Shown: positions 34,609 to 41,987 of the stretch, one piece after another
Position numbering within the stretch: the first letter of the stretch is position 1
How the letters are laid out: each line of letters opens with the position of its first letter
NCBI GenBank assembly: GCA_023435565.1
Contig: JAEYRN010000052.1
Location: forward strand, 3,391-67,390
Length of the DNA: 64,000 nucleotides
Source of the DNA: Bacillota bacterium
GTDB lineage: Bacteria > Bacillota > UBA4882 > UBA8346
Direction: 5' to 3'
Made by a program: the position numbers and the translations under genes
The notes under the pieces: model-generated
Databases searched by the model: none
Told to the model about the DNA's origin: nothing
Seen by the model: only the letters and a program-made list of their open reading frames with translations

Positions 34609-35421
34609 TTGAAGCAATTAAAAAAACAAACGCCTAAACCGTCTGCTTCAGCAAAAGCCAACAAGGGCTCTTTAAAGGAAAAACTGGGGCGGTTTTGGTC
34701 ACGGGTTTATAATTTGTTGTTTCATGAGGATATCTACTATCGAATTGGCGGATATCTTATTTTCGGTTTATTGTTATTCTTGGTGACTTGGGCGTTATTT
34801 GCTTTTGTCATTAAAAAACCTAATTTATTAATGAATTCGTTTTTAGTAGAGAAATTTTTTAAACCTCAGATAATACAGACAATTGGTCCATGGGGAGCTG
34901 AAACATTCGGGGAATCATGGACTATCTTCGGGAAAACCCTTAAAGTAAACGAGATTTTTGCTACCTGGGGCAATGTTGCGCTTTTGACTTTTAAGTATTT
35001 CCTGAATCATTTAGCTTTTGTCCTATTGTTTATTTTCGGTCTAAACATGGTTAAAATTGGCCGCTGGAATTTGGGAACCATTTACTTCATTTTCTATACG
35101 GTTCTTTGGGGAGTTGTAATCGGTACCACTTCTCAGTCTTACCCGGTTGGCGATAATTTGGTGTTCGGTCCATTAGTTCTTTTTGCTCGATTTGGACTTT
35201 GGAACTGGTTTTCCTACTTGCTGTTAGTGGTTTCAAGCACTCAATTTAATTTGTGGGCAGCCCCTAAATGGACTGAATGGGTTTGGGAGAAGCAGCGTAA
35301 ATTTTGGCCGATCAAATTCACTCCCGACCAAAAAGAACTGTTCATTTATGGATTATTGTTTTTACTGGCTTCATGCTTTGCGGAAGCCCGGGTGTTTGTA
35401 CATTATAATTTGATTTTTTAA
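34609..35421 (+). CDS. multispanning membrane protein of unknown function, TTG start
   Basis: Encodes 270 residues from TTG 34609 (GGGGG ten bases upstream). A basic, lysine-rich tail of about 40 residues precedes five or six membrane helices. The last hydrophobic segment (YGLLFLLASCFAEARVFVH) is reminiscent of the end of SpoIIM/DUF95-type proteins, with an acidic residue inside a helix, but this is weak. A short reading frame of 18 codons starts at ATG 34581 with its own GGAGG and overlaps the start out of frame, which could be a leader. It lies after flgJ and has its own terminator. Confidence 0.7.
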   Translation: MKQLKKQTPKPSASAKANKGSLKEKLGRFWSRVYNLLFHEDIYYRIGGYLIFGLLLFLVTWALFAFVIKKPNLLMNSFLVEKFFKPQIIQTIGPWGAETFGESWTIFGKTLKVNEIFATWGNVALLTFKYFLNHLAFVLLFIFGLNMVKIGRWNLGTIYFIFYTVLWGVVIGTTSQSYPVGDNLVFGPLVLFARFGLWNWFSYLLLVVSSTQFNLWAAPKWTEWVWEKQRKFWPIKFTPDQKELFIYGLLFLLASCFAEARVFVHYNLIF

Positions 35422-35453
35422 GAATTAGTGCGATACGTTTTATAGTGAAGGCA

Positions 35454-35485
35454 GGGGCTGTAGAAAATACAGTCCCTTTTTATTT
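35454..35485 (+). terminator. intrinsic terminator
   Basis: An 8-bp stem (GGGGCTGT / ACAGTCCC with one G-U pair) is followed by TTTTTATTT. It lies 32 bases past the membrane protein gene. Confidence 0.85.
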
Positions 35486-35590
35486 AATTATACTAAAGTG
35501 GAGAAAACAGCTGAAGTTTGGTAGAATAAAGATAGTTTGTTTATATAAATTAATTGGATTTAGGATTACTGTATAAAGGAGGCCAACATC

Positions 35591-36193
35591 ATAGGGGCTG
35601 AGCATTATTATTCAAATAAGCCGTCTTCTACCCATGATTATCATGAATTTGAAGTGAAAATCCGTAATATAACACTCAAATTAATAACCGATGCCGGGGT
35701 TTTTTCCAAGAATCGGCTTGATCCGGGGACCAAATTATTAATTGAATCATTACCGCTTAATTCCGATTTTAAACAAATATTCGACCTTGGATGCGGTTAT
35801 GGACCAGTGGGGCTTATCATCGCCAAAATGCTCCCGGATTCGACCGTTTACATGAGCGATATTAACGAACGGGCTATTGAGTTAGGAATAAAAAACGCGC
35901 AGTTAAACGAAGTGTCCAATGTTATACTTAAATCAGGCGATGGGTTTGAACCGTTTCCTAACCAAAAATTCGACTTAATCGTTACCAATCCCCCAATTCG
36001 CGCCGGTAAGCAGATTATTTACGGATTGGTGGACCGGGCTTTTGAAGCTCTCAACCCGGGGGGTTGGTTGATGTTGGTAATCAAAACAAAACATGGGGCA
36101 AAAAGTATGGAAGCCAAATTAAATTCGGTATTTGACAACATGACTGAATTGGAAAAAGGCGGCGGTTATCGGGTCTTTGGGAGCCGGAAATAA
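35591..36193 (+). CDS. class I SAM-dependent methyltransferase (RsmC/MTS-like), AUA or AUC start
   Basis: Encodes 200 residues if started at ATA 35591 (ATC 35588 is the alternative). The family N-terminus 'eHYYs.kpss.hdy.eFe' is visible in frame as GAEHYYSNKPSSTHDYHEFE, but there is no ATG, GTG or TTG between the upstream stop (35561) and a GTG at 35654 that would delete it. AAAGGAGG (35575-35582) is 8 bases before ATA and 5 before ATC. The core is intact: IFDLGCGYGPVGLIIAKML (SAM loop), VTNPPIRAGK (NPPF-type N6/exocyclic amine motif). It likely methylates rRNA guanine or a similar base. Confidence 0.9.
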   Translation: MGAEHYYSNKPSSTHDYHEFEVKIRNITLKLITDAGVFSKNRLDPGTKLLIESLPLNSDFKQIFDLGCGYGPVGLIIAKMLPDSTVYMSDINERAIELGIKNAQLNEVSNVILKSGDGFEPFPNQKFDLIVTNPPIRAGKQIIYGLVDRAFEALNPGGWLMLVIKTKHGAKSMEAKLNSVFDNMTELEKGGGYRVFGSRK

Positions 36194-36301
36194 ATTTCCA
36201 TCATTTTAATCCTCGGCATTGGGAAAAGAATTGAAGAGTATGTTTAAAAAGTAGATTCCCGACCAAACTAAAAGCAGATTTAATGCTGAGGAGTGAATTT
36301 G

Positions 36302-37798
36302 ATGAGTGAAACCCCTTTAAAGATACTTTTTTTGGCCTCTGAGGTCGTTCCATTTGCTAAGACAGGCGGATTGGCCGATGTTGCCGGAGCTTTACCGAAA
36401 GCTTTAAAAGAGATTGGCCACGATATTCGGGTGATTATGCCCGGATATGGTTTTATCGATCGGGAGAAATTTGGAATTAAGGAATTCATGTCGGAGTTAA
36501 CCGTTCCAATGAATGGCCGGACTGATACGGCTTCAATCGGGGAAACGACAATTGGAACAGTCCCGGTTTATATGGTTAATAGTGCTAAGTATTACGACCG
36601 GGAAGGTATCTATATGTACCATGACGATGCCGACCGGTTTGTTTTCTTTTGCAGGGCCGCGATGGAGATGCTGAAAAAGATCGATTGGGCGCCGGACATT
36701 CTCCATTGTAATGATTGGCATACTGCAATTATTCCTAACTGGCTGAATACAATCTATAAAGATGACCCGTTCTTTAAAGTGACTGCTTCGGTATTCTCCA
36801 TTCACAATTTGGCTTATCAAGGTGTGTTCGGTCAGCGGGTTTTGGAAATTGCCGGTATCGATAAGTATCAATTTATGGTCCCTCCGGGAGTCTCGCCTGA
36901 TAATCAGATTAATATGATGGGCCGGGGAATCTTTTTTGCCGACCTGGTAAATACGGTAAGTGAGACTTATGCGGAAGAGATTTTAACATCTGAATATGGC
37001 CAAGGTTTTGACTGGTTACTTCGGGAACGCCGTGATCGACTTTATGGTATTTTAAATGGGATTGATTATGAGGTACAAAATCCGGCAACTGACCCTCATA
37101 TATACCGTCATTATGACTTGCATAATTCCGAGGCCAAAATTGAGAATAAAATTGCTTTGCAAAAAGAAGCAGGATTGGCTGAAGAACCGCATATTCCTTT
37201 AATTGGGATGATCTCCCGCCTTTCAGACCAAAAAGGCTTCGATTTGATTGGACATGTTATTGAAGCGATGATGGATAATTTAAAATTTCAATTCATTCTG
37301 CTTGGGACGGGAGCGGAGCATTACCATAACCTATTCAGTAGTATTAAAACCAGATATCCGAATCGTTCCGCGGTTTATTTGACTTTTAATGCGCCGTTGG
37401 CCCAAAAGATTTACGCCGGTTCCGATATGTTCTTAATGCCATCCCGGTTTGAACCTTGCGGCTTAGGCCAGTTAATCGCCATGCGTTACGGGAGTGTTCC
37501 TATTGTTCGTGAAACCGGCGGCCTCAAGGATACGGTTTCAAATTATAACCCAGAAAGTGATGATGGGAATGGATTTACCTTTAAAAAATATGACGCTTTG
37601 GCCATGTATACCGCAATTGTCAGGGCCATCGAAACCTATCATTACCATGAAAGATGGAAGACTTTGATTCATAGGGGTATGGCTGCCGATTTTTCATGGC
37701 ATAATTCGGCTTTAAAGTATGTAGAGCTATACCGGCGGGCTTTAACTGTTAAATCCGAGCACCCAGTGCCAAATGAATACATGAATGTTCCAAGCTAG
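36302..37798 (+). CDS. glgA: glycogen synthase (ADP-glucose, GT5)
   Basis: Encodes 498 residues from ATG 36302; GAGGAG lies nine bases upstream. The N-terminal ADP-glucose site KTGGLADVAGALPKAL, HCNDWHTAIIPNWL, SIHNLAYQGVF, YGQGFDWLLRERRDRLYGILNGID and the C-terminal LMPSRFEPCGLGQLIAMRYGSVPIVRETGGLKDTV (E-x7-E motif) are all present. It extends alpha-1,4-glucan. No glgB/glgC genes are next to it; a GalT/HIT-like gene follows 24 bases later and is probably cotranscribed. Confidence 0.96.
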   Translation: MSETPLKILFLASEVVPFAKTGGLADVAGALPKALKEIGHDIRVIMPGYGFIDREKFGIKEFMSELTVPMNGRTDTASIGETTIGTVPVYMVNSAKYYDREGIYMYHDDADRFVFFCRAAMEMLKKIDWAPDILHCNDWHTAIIPNWLNTIYKDDPFFKVTASVFSIHNLAYQGVFGQRVLEIAGIDKYQFMVPPGVSPDNQINMMGRGIFFADLVNTVSETYAEEILTSEYGQGFDWLLRERRDRLYGILNGIDYEVQNPATDPHIYRHYDLHNSEAKIENKIALQKEAGLAEEPHIPLIGMISRLSDQKGFDLIGHVIEAMMDNLKFQFILLGTGAEHYHNLFSSIKTRYPNRSAVYLTFNAPLAQKIYAGSDMFLMPSRFEPCGLGQLIAMRYGSVPIVRETGGLKDTVSNYNPESDDGNGFTFKKYDALAMYTAIVRAIETYHYHERWKTLIHRGMAADFSWHNSALKYVELYRRALTVKSEHPVPNEYMNVPS

Positions 37799-37822
37799 GT
37801 TTAGTTATAAAGGAGGTAAAAA

Positions 37823-38914
37823 ATGCTAACAGCCACGAAAACAATTAGTGAATTAGAAAACCTTAAAAATAATCTTTCCGAAGCAGACCGAAATTTATTT
37901 GACCGTTATTTTCGAATTGATACTACAATTGGGAGATTAAGCGCTCCTGAAGCTATGCATGGTTGGATTAATAAAAATTTCGGTTCCTTGGTAAAGGTCG
38001 AGCAGCAAAAAATCGTCAAAGTGACCAACCTACAAACATTGGAGGGTTCGCTCTTTAACGAGGTTCGCGCCAGCCGTCCCATGGATTGTAAGGTCAATGA
38101 CGAAGTAAGGCAGATAATCGAAAACAGCAGCGGCGATCCCTTTTGTAAAGCGGAAAGCGGAACTCCCTCCGATACATTCGGCCGGGTTAAAGGAAGCCAC
38201 TCAATCACAGCCAGTAATATTGCAAAATATGATGGCTACCATAGTTTGGTAATATTTGATGAACATAACCCGCTAAAAGTCTCCAAAGAAGCCATAACCG
38301 ACTACTTTGAAACCGGTTTTGAGTGGGCAAGCCGCGCCCGGCAAGAAGATCCGGAAGCAAAATATTATTTTTTTATGTGGAACTGCCTTTGGAAGAGCGG
38401 GGCGTCAATCATTCACGGGCATGCCCAGATGACTATGACCAGGGGGATGCATTATCCGAAAGTAGAGTCGCTCCGTAGAACGGCAGTGAACTATAATAAT
38501 CAATACGGTACCAATTTTTTTGGAGATTTACATCAAATTCACAAGAGTCTGGGACTAGGCTGGGAATGGGATGGCGGTGTCAAGGGGATGGCTTATTTAA
38601 CCCCAATTAAAGAGAAAGAGGTAATACTTTTTGCGGATAAACCGGGAGCACCTCTTTATCATGCAGTCCATGCAGTGTTGGAAAAGTATATGGAGTTATG
38701 CGCTATCAGTTTTAACTTAGCCCTTTATATCCCGCCGCTTAACGAAACGGGAGAGGATTGGAGCAAGTTTCCCGCTTTAGTACGAATTGTCGATCGGGGT
38801 GACCCAAACAACAAAACTGCGGATTTTGGAGCCATGGAATTATACGCCGCCAGTGTTATTACAAGTGATCCGTTCCGGGTAGCGGAAGTGATTGGTGGAA
38901 AAGCTTTAGGATAG
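37823..38914 (+). CDS. GalT/HIT-superfamily protein (DUF4922-like, putative nucleotide-sugar phosphorylase)
   Basis: Encodes 363 residues with AAAGGAGGT before the ATG. The mid-protein motif SGASIIHGHAQMTM contains the H-x-H-x-Q of GalT-type HIT enzymes, in which the first His is the nucleotidylated residue; upstream YHSLVIFDEHNPL and FEWASRARQEDPEAKYYFFMWN are consistent with the fold. Relatives act as sugar-1-phosphate nucleotidylyl transferases or ADP-glucose phosphorylases. Placement behind glgA suggests a role in ADP-glucose or related sugar turnover. The exact substrate is inference. Confidence 0.75.
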   Translation: MLTATKTISELENLKNNLSEADRNLFDRYFRIDTTIGRLSAPEAMHGWINKNFGSLVKVEQQKIVKVTNLQTLEGSLFNEVRASRPMDCKVNDEVRQIIENSSGDPFCKAESGTPSDTFGRVKGSHSITASNIAKYDGYHSLVIFDEHNPLKVSKEAITDYFETGFEWASRARQEDPEAKYYFFMWNCLWKSGASIIHGHAQMTMTRGMHYPKVESLRRTAVNYNNQYGTNFFGDLHQIHKSLGLGWEWDGGVKGMAYLTPIKEKEVILFADKPGAPLYHAVHAVLEKYMELCAISFNLALYIPPLNETGEDWSKFPALVRIVDRGDPNNKTADFGAMELYAASVITSDPFRVAEVIGGKALG

Positions 38915-38966
38915 AGAAATTTTAAAGTACCATTTAAAAGCCTAGAAAAGAATACCATAAAATTGG

Positions 38967-39005
38967 AACACCTCTAAATCTTCTTAATAGGGGTGTTAAT
39001 TTTTT
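38967..39005 (+). terminator. intrinsic terminator of glgA operon
   Basis: A 9-bp stem (AACACCTCT / AGGGGTGTT, one G-U pair) with a 13-base loop is followed by AATTTTTT. It lies between the glgA operon and the convergent acetyltransferase gene. Confidence 0.85.
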
Positions 39006-39024
39006 GACCAATCATTGGTTGTTC

Positions 39025-39522
39025 TTAAGTTAATAATTTTTGATATTCTACGACATCAAGCAATCTTCCAAATTTCGAACCAATCTCTTTATAATGGGCA
39101 CATTTTGCATAGCCGTTTTTTTCAAATAATTTGATGCTGGCGGTATTTTCGCCGCAGATAACAGAAATCAATGAATGAAATTGATTTTGACGGGCTAATT
39201 CTTCAGTTGATCGAAGCGCTTGGCTACCGATTCCTTTTGCGGTGTAATCCGGATGCAGGTAAATAGTCACCTCGGCGGTAATACTATAAGCCTCACGCTC
39301 TTTATAACAGCCCAGGATGGAATAACCGCATACCTGATCGCGGTCTTTTATTACAAAAGTTTTAAGTTTTGGATTGGTGAAAAAAACAATCCGGCGCATC
39401 TCTTCAGAAGTGAGGGGTTTAGTATGAAATGTAGCGGTACTGTTTTCAATATAATGATTATAGATCTCTAAAACTTGGGGTAAATATGTCTCGGTAATTT
39501 CGACAAATTTAACTTCGACCAT
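39025..39522 (-). CDS. GNAT acetyltransferase, phosphinothricin-acetyltransferase-like
   Basis: Encodes 165 residues with AAGGAGGG before the ATG. The PAT/RimI-like layout is clear: YLPQVLEIYNHYIENSTATFHTKPLT at the start, AYSITAEVTIYLHPDYTAKGIGSQALRSTEE as the acetyl-CoA loop, and HSLISVICGENTASIKLFEKNGY as motif B. Members acetylate phosphinothricin, methionine sulfone or similar amines; the in vivo substrate is unknown. It is a single minus-strand gene. Confidence 0.9.
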   Translation of the reverse strand: MVEVKFVEITETYLPQVLEIYNHYIENSTATFHTKPLTSEEMRRIVFFTNPKLKTFVIKDRDQVCGYSILGCYKEREAYSITAEVTIYLHPDYTAKGIGSQALRSTEELARQNQFHSLISVICGENTASIKLFEKNGYAKCAHYKEIGSKFGRLLDVVEYQKLLT

Positions 39523-39683
39523 TGTGGTTTCCCTCCTTCTTCATAAAATAAGCTAAACTTGGATTTCCTAAATTATATCACACCATAAGGAGGTTAAGTT
39601 ATTGAAGTTGTTAAATTTAACCGAAAGCCTTTACTTGAAAATTTTTAACGGCTGTGGTATTATAGTTATTGCTTTATTATAAC

Positions 39684-39759
39684 GCCGACATAGCTCAGCT
39701 GGTAGAGCAGCGCACTTGTAATGCGCAGGTCATCGGTTCAATTCCGATTGTCGGCTCCA
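39684..39759 (+). tRNA. tRNA-Thr (anticodon TGT)
   Basis: The 76-base sequence folds as a full cloverleaf: acceptor GCCGACA with TGTCGGC, D arm TAGCTCAGCTGGTAGAGCA, anticodon stem GCGCA/TGCGC with loop CTTGTAA (anticodon TGT), and T arm ATCGG-TTCAATT-CCGAT. The discriminator T and the CCA end are encoded. An upstream promoter and a GC-rich terminator flank it. Confidence 0.96.
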
Positions 39760-39775
39760 GAAATGTTAATGATTT

Positions 39776-39809
39776 GGGCCCAACTAGGTTTTCTGGGGGG
39801 TCCTTTTTT
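39776..39809 (+). terminator. terminator of tRNA-Thr
   Basis: GGGCCC (39776-39781) pairs with GGGTCC (39798-39803, one G-U pair) and is followed by six Ts, 17 bases after the tRNA. Confidence 0.7.
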
Positions 39810-39859
39810 ATGGATTTTATTGTTATAATAATATTTTATAATCACAAATATTTCTTTCT

Positions 39860-39890
39860 AACCTGACACTCAGTTGTCAGGTTTTAATTA
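39860..39890 (+). terminator. stem-loop upstream of the cysteine-rich gene
   Basis: A perfect 9-bp stem (AACCTGACA / TGTCAGGTT, 6-base loop) is followed by TTAATTA. It may be a second terminator for the tRNA unit or a leader hairpin of the next gene, whose start is 45 bases away. Confidence 0.5.
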
Positions 39891-39927
39891 TTATAATTGG
39901 TCCATCAAACCATTAGGAGGCAATTAA

Positions 39928-40365
39928 ATGAATATCGAAAAATTATGGATTAAATCAGTGATTCAATTGATGGACCAAGAGCTTAAGAGGGAGGATATGG
40001 GTCGGATTTTGGATAAATGCGGCCGGGGTTGCGCCCATGGGTGCGGAATGGTTGATAAGATCCGGGAAGCCAATCCCAATCCCGAGAATGTGGATGAAGT
40101 TTTTCAAGTTTTAAAGGGGTCCGATTTTTTCGGAGCCCGGATTACCAAAGGAGATAATTGTTTTTATACTACTTGCGAACAATGTTTTTGCCCTTATGTC
40201 AATGATAACATTCAAGAAACCCCGGGAAGCTTTTGCGAATGTACCAAGGGCTGGACCAAACAAGTATTTGAAACGGCTTTTCAACGCCCTGTAGAAGTTG
40301 AGATTGAGCAGACCATTATGCGGGGGGCTGATAGTTGCAGGATGCGGACTTGGTTTGTGAAATAA
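39928..40365 (+). CDS. conserved cysteine-rich protein, V4R-like C-terminus
   Basis: Encodes 145 residues with TTAGGAGG before the ATG. Nine or more cysteines lie in blocks: KCGRGCAHGCG (about 31-41), TTCEQCFCPYV (about 81-91) and SFCECTKGW (about 103-111). The end, RPVEVEIEQTIMRGADSCRM, resembles the 'PVeVel..Si..G...C.f' close of V4R-like small-molecule-binding proteins. It could bind metal or an organic ligand. The gene family is familiar in Firmicutes but has no assigned function. It is convergent with udk across a strong terminator. Confidence 0.7.
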   Translation: MNIEKLWIKSVIQLMDQELKREDMGRILDKCGRGCAHGCGMVDKIREANPNPENVDEVFQVLKGSDFFGARITKGDNCFYTTCEQCFCPYVNDNIQETPGSFCECTKGWTKQVFETAFQRPVEVEIEQTIMRGADSCRMRTWFVK

Positions 40366-40403
40366 AAATAACAACTTATGGTGTTATCTTGTTTTTAAAA
40401 AAG

Positions 40404-40443
40404 AAATAGTGGACTGTTTTTGCATTATTTAAGTCCACTATTT
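40404..40443. terminator. bidirectional terminator
   Basis: A perfect 12-bp stem (AAATAGTGGACT / AGTCCACTATTT) has a T-run on its plus-strand exit (TTTTTTT) and a T/A tract on the minus side. It serves the convergent cysteine-rich gene and udk. Confidence 0.9.
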
Positions 40444-40486
40444 TTTTCTTCGATGCTTTGATATAAAAATGCTAACAAACAATGGT

Positions 40487-41107
40487 TCATAATTGCCAAT
40501 CGCTTAAATACCGTTCAATCTTAGATACCAAAAGACTTAACGCTACTGCATTATGGCCTCCTTCAGGGACAATGATGTCCGCATAGCGTTTTGAAGGTTC
40601 TACAAAGGCTTCGTGCATCGGTTTGACCGTATTCAAATATTGACTACAAATCGACTCCAAACTCCGGCCTCGTTCGTTCATATCCCGGTGGATTCTTCGC
40701 AAGATCCGGATGTCGGCGTCGGTATCGACGAAGACTTTGATATCAAAGATTTGGCGAAGTTGGGGTTCGGTTAAAACCAGAAGACCTTCTACGATAATAA
40801 CCGGACGCGGATCAATTTTAATTGTAGCTTCAGTTCGCAAATGCTGAGCAAAATCGTAAACCGGCACATAGATTGGTTGCCCATTACGAAGCAGAAGGAG
40901 ATGTTCCAGCAGCAAAGTATCCTCAAAGGCTTCCGGGTGGTCATAATTTTGCTTAGAACGTTCTTCAAAAGACAGGTGGGGCCGATTAGCGTAATAAGAG
41001 TCTTGGGAGATGAGCACAACGTTTTCCGTTCCAAGCTCTTTTTCAATTGATTTGCTAACTGTAGATTTCCCCGAGCCGGTCCCCCCGGCGATTCCAATAA
41101 TCAACAT
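40487..41107 (-). CDS. udk: uridine kinase
   Basis: Encodes 206 residues, the standard length. GIAGGTGSGKSTVSKSI is the P-loop, VVLISQDSYYANRPHLSFEERSKQNYDHPEAFE the phosphate-acceptor region, PVYDFAQHLRTEATIKI the nucleoside site and VIIVEGLLVL the Walker B-like strand; RILRRIHRDMNERGRSLESI follows. It phosphorylates uridine and cytidine in pyrimidine salvage. GGAG precedes the ATG. It stands alone, next to the repeat region. Confidence 0.96.
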   Translation of the reverse strand: MLIIGIAGGTGSGKSTVSKSIEKELGTENVVLISQDSYYANRPHLSFEERSKQNYDHPEAFEDTLLLEHLLLLRNGQPIYVPVYDFAQHLRTEATIKIDPRPVIIVEGLLVLTEPQLRQIFDIKVFVDTDADIRILRRIHRDMNERGRSLESICSQYLNTVKPMHEAFVEPSKRYADIIVPEGGHNAVALSLLVSKIERYLSDWQL

Positions 41108-41162
41108 TCCAAATTACTCCGTTAATTATTATTTCTACAATGTTTTAATTATAGCATTTTAT

Positions 41163-41545
41163 TAGGTAGCCGTCCACGTCAGCAACTGTTTGACCTACGT
41201 GAAACCCGACCCTATCCCTTAAAGGGAACCTGTCGTGGTTCCTGGGCTTTGAAGTTAGACTTCGAAAGCCAAATCTTTACTTTGGCTAACAATTCCAGCC
41301 AATTCCCTTTAAGGGGAAGGGTCGCTTTTAGACGACAGTTTGGGGCTTACAGGAGTATTTTCTAGGTAGTCGTCCACGTCAACATCCTGTTGACCCACGT
41401 TATATAATGAAAAGTTGATGTGGATCGACAAGCATCGATAGCATTTTCTAGGTAGTCGTCCACGTCAATCTCCGATTGACACAAGCGAAATTCAGAAAAT
41501 GAATTGACGTGGATCGACAAGCGTCGATAGCATTTTCTAAGTAGT
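41163..41545. repeat. array of palindromic REP-like units
   Basis: The unit TCTAGGTAGTCGTCCACGTCAA occurs at 41361 and again at 41447, with a fading third copy at 41536 and a variant first copy at 41165. Each unit carries complementary arms: GTCGTCCACGTCAA pairs with a downstream TTGAYGTGGATCGAC, and each ends in CATCGATAGCATTTTCTA or a close variant. The period is 86-89 bases. This is a REP/BIME-style intergenic element. A further half-unit sits inside the coding sequence at 41828-41853. Confidence 0.85.
41207..41324. mobile_element. MITE-like element with 22-bp inverted ends
   Basis: The arms at 41207-41228 and 41303-41324 are inverted repeats (CGACCCTATCCCTTAAAGGG.. and its near-complement) differing at two positions. 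They enclose about 74 bases with a smaller internal hairpin (GGCTTTGAAGT / ACTTCGAAAGCC). The element interrupts the first palindromic unit of the surrounding array. It has no coding capacity. Confidence 0.55.
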
Positions 41546-41574
41546 TTCGTGGAAACAAAGTTTTAATTTTAAAC

Positions 41575-41629
41575 AGAACACTTGTTCGCATTAAAAGATT
41601 ATGTTATAATTAACTAGAACGTATGTTTG
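41575..41629 (+). promoter_or_regulatory. sigma-A promoter overlapped by two LexA (SOS) boxes
   Basis: TTGTTC (41582-41587) and TATAAT (41605-41610) are separated by exactly 17 bases. GAAC-ACTT-GTTC (41576-41587) overlays the -35 element, and GAAC-GTAT-GTTT (41617-41628) covers the expected start site. Both fit the Gram-positive LexA/DinR operator (CGAAC-N4-GTTYG). The arrangement predicts repression of the next gene until DNA damage. Confidence 0.75.
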
Positions 41630-41653
41630 GATTTAAAAGGAGGCAATTTTAAA

Positions 41654-41917
41654 ATGTATATAATCGCCTTAAATTGTGAAAAACATTTTTACTTTATCAG
41701 TACGGAAGATCAACGGCGGAAATTGGAATCCAGAGGGATCCTGGTTTTAAAAAATTCTTATGATAGATTGACTAACGCCGCTGCTGCGGTTAAAGAATTA
41801 AACAAACAGGCAATTAAATTGTTAAGCAGTCGTCCACGTCAATTTTCAGTTGATTCAACTAAATCAATAGGAATAAATAATATGGCTCGACAGGTATCTG
41901 GAGTATTATGTGAATAG
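41654..41917 (+). CDS. small SOS-controlled protein of unknown function
   Basis: Encodes 87 residues from ATG 41654 (AAAGGAGG site). It begins YIIALNCEKHFYFISTED, is lysine/arginine-rich in the middle and helical (NAAAAVKELNKQAIKLL), and has no membrane segment, LysM or other recognised domain. Residues ~59-67 (SSRPRQFSV) are encoded by an inserted palindromic repeat like those upstream, so the C-terminal third may be altered or non-conserved. The promoter with two LexA boxes suggests a DNA-damage role such as a division inhibitor (YneA-like in context only) or a small damage-response factor. Function unknown. Confidence 0.7.
   Translation: MYIIALNCEKHFYFISTEDQRRKLESRGILVLKNSYDRLTNAAAAVKELNKQAIKLLSSRPRQFSVDSTKSIGINNMARQVSGVLCE
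41828..41853 (+). repeat. palindromic repeat copy inside a coding sequence
   Basis: AGTCGTCCACGTCAA, identical to the core of the intergenic units at 41369 and 41455, occurs here in frame, followed by a short loop and TTGATTCAAC in place of the full right arm. It adds SSRPRQFS-like residues to the SOS-controlled protein. Confidence 0.75.
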
Positions 41918-41939
41918 TTATATAAAAAATTCAATAATT

Positions 41940-41967
41940 AAAAAAGACCGGATTACCGGTCTTTTTT
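41940..41967. terminator. bidirectional terminator
   Basis: A perfect 12-bp stem (AAAAAAGACCGG / CCGGTCTTTTTT, loop ATTA) with T-runs on both exits lies between the small SOS gene and the convergent leuB. Confidence 0.93.
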
Positions 41968-41987
41968 TAATTTTAATATGTAATGAA

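Noticed and set aside
34581..34637. 18-codon leader peptide overlapping the start of the membrane protein gene
   Set aside because: It has a GGAGG site but no amino-acid run or attenuator structure to support a regulatory role; mentioned only as a possibility.
41163..41545. CRISPR array
   Set aside because: Units are 86-89 bp palindromic elements with few copies and no unique spacers; no cas genes are present.
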